From: an uncultured Prevotellaceae bacterium
Lineage (GTDB): Bacteria > Bacteroidota > Bacteroidia > Bacteroidales > Muribaculaceae
NCBI GenBank assembly: GCA_900556245.1
Contig: USOC01000072.1
Coordinates: 1 to 6,193 of the forward strand
Direction of reading: 5' to 3'
DNA: 6,193 nucleotides
Below the pieces are notes generated by a model, which saw only the letters and a list, made by a program, of their open reading frames with translations, ran no database searches and was not told where the DNA came from. The translations under genes and the position numbers were made by a program. This document shows positions 5,317-6,193 of this stretch, one piece after another (position 1 is the first letter of the stretch; each line of letters begins with the position of its first letter).

Positions 5317-6193
5317 TTATCTTTGGATAATTGTCTTTTCTGTTTTTATGCCTTTGGCATTGACGGTACGAATGATGTATGTACCGTTCGGCAGTTCTTC
5401 ATATATTTCATTGCCTCCTAAATATCGACCGTCAAAACTGAAGATTTGCACAACAGAGTCGCCGTCTTCTTCATCTGTGATTGTTTCGATTCCGGACATT
5501 GCAATGACGGTCAAGGCACTCCAATTGGCATGTGATGCAAAACTGTCGAATACAGATTCCGGAACATAGAGTTTGATTTTTTTCAAATCTTCTACATATT
5601 GGAAGAGATCACGGGGAAAATCCGGGGCGGCATCACCTGCAAATTTCGACCAATTGATTGTCTCCAAAGCTGTACATCCACCAAAAGTGTACTTGCTGAG
5701 AGTCATTTGGGCAGGGAGGATGACTTCTTTTAGAGAAGCGCACTTGTCGAACAGGCTTTCTGTGGCAGTTATGGATTTGCAATTTGACAAATCGACTTTC
5801 GTCAGAGACGAGCATCCGAAAAATGTGTCGTCAAATACATCGACATTGATGCAGCCGGTAAGATCGATGTCTGTCAGCGCTTCGCAATTTTGAAACGCCG
5901 CTTTCAGGTTGGTAAAGTTGGCGGCTTGCTCTGCTGATGGCATAACAACGGCTGTCAGAGCGCGGCATCCTTGGAATGTTCCACAGTTGCCTATCCCAAA
6001 AGGAACATACAGGCTTGTTTCCGGTTTGATGTTTGCCTTGCTCATATCCACTTCCTCCAAGGTCGAGTTGCCGGCCGGGGGGAATCCGCTGTTGTTACCA
6101 AGAGTTGACGTTAGTGTGGTGAAATCGGATGTCCCCCATTCTCCTTCAAGGATGATTTTTTTTGCGCCTTTCAAAGATGCCGGTATGCTTTCT
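5317..6193 (-). CDS. BspA-like leucine-rich repeat protein with T9SS-like C-terminal segment (N-terminus outside window)
   Basis: The minus-strand frame is open to the right edge (ESIPASLKGAKK...), so this is the C-terminal 291 residues of a longer protein; a TTG at 6174 is an internal Leu codon, not the start. Five LRR units of the LRR_5/BspA type follow the pattern F-x-x-C-x-x-L-x-x-(V/I), with Cys at in-window residues 76, 103, 127, 151 and 173 (spacing 27, 24, 24, 22). Examples are TFQGCRALTAV and TFFGCSSLTKVDL. An acidic linker (about 236-246, with DEEDGD) leads to a terminal segment with FSFDGRYLG and LPNGTYIIR followed by KGIKTEKTIIQR, resembling Bacteroidetes T9SS type A sorting domains. 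BspA-like proteins are typically exported and often mediate adhesion; the export signal would be upstream, so location and role are inferred. A terminator lies 24 bases past the stop. Confidence 0.85.
   Translation of the reverse strand, partial: ESIPASLKGAKKIILEGEWGTSDFTTLTSTLGNNSGFPPAGNSTLEEVDMSKANIKPETSLYVPFGIGNCGTFQGCRALTAVVMPSAEQAANFTNLKAAFQNCEALTDIDLTGCINVDVFDDTFFGCSSLTKVDLSNCKSITATESLFDKCASLKEVILPAQMTLSKYTFGGCTALETINWSKFAGDAAPDFPRDLFQYVEDLKKIKLYVPESVFDSFASHANWSALTVIAMSGIETITDEEDGDSVVQIFSFDGRYLGGNEIYEELPNGTYIIRTVNAKGIKTEKTIIQR

Noticed and set aside
6172..6174. TTG at 6174 as start of the LRR gene
   Set aside because: The frame is open upstream to the window edge and the flanking residues (IPASLKGAKKI) read as continuous LRR-protein sequence, so this is a Leu codon.
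1..6193. Mobile element, CRISPR array, phage, defence island or tRNA/rRNA gene
   Set aside because: I found no transposase or integrase motifs, terminal inverted repeats, regularly spaced direct repeats or tRNA-like cloverleaf; the gene content is core chromosomal.

Overview
The window looks like chromosomal DNA of a Bacteroidales bacterium (Bacteroides/Prevotella relatives). Four things suggest this. The promoters match the Bacteroidetes TTG/TAnnTTTG pattern rather than E. coli -35/-10 boxes. Start codons lack well-placed Shine-Dalgarno sequences. The Udk, MlaE, MlaF and AlaS proteins read like Bacteroidales family members. A BspA-like leucine-rich repeat protein ends in a type IX secretion (T9SS)-like C-terminal segment. 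I cannot fix the genus from sequence alone.

Layout from left to right. (1) The first 68 codons of uridine kinase (udk) lie on the minus strand and are cut by the left edge. (2) A 305-bp divergent intergenic region carries one Bacteroidetes-type promoter for each side; its middle is mostly unexplained apart from a short hairpin and a doubtful 27-codon Cys-rich ORF. (3) A two-gene plus-strand operon, mlaE-mlaF, encodes the permease and ATPase of an Mla/MCE-type lipid transporter; no MCE substrate-binding gene follows in the window. (4) A strong bidirectional terminator separates mlaF from alaS. (5) alaS, complete alanyl-tRNA synthetase, is on the minus strand; its true start is 27 codons inside the longest possible ORF. 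(6) A 125-bp divergent region has back-to-back alaS and merR promoters whose -7 boxes form a near-perfect inverted repeat. (7) A compact 111-residue MerR-family regulator is on the plus strand. (8) A second terminator, probably used from both sides, lies between merR and the next gene. (9) The C-terminal 291 residues of the BspA-like LRR protein are on the minus strand and are cut by the right edge.

Functionally this is mostly core housekeeping: pyrimidine salvage, outer-membrane lipid homeostasis and tRNA charging. A small regulator and one probable surface or secreted protein are added at the right end. There is no sign of a mobile element, CRISPR array, rRNA, tRNA or defence system. The items most worth a second look are the symmetric alaS/merR promoter region, the LRR protein's C-terminus, the missing mlaD, and the Cys-rich micro-ORF upstream of mlaE.
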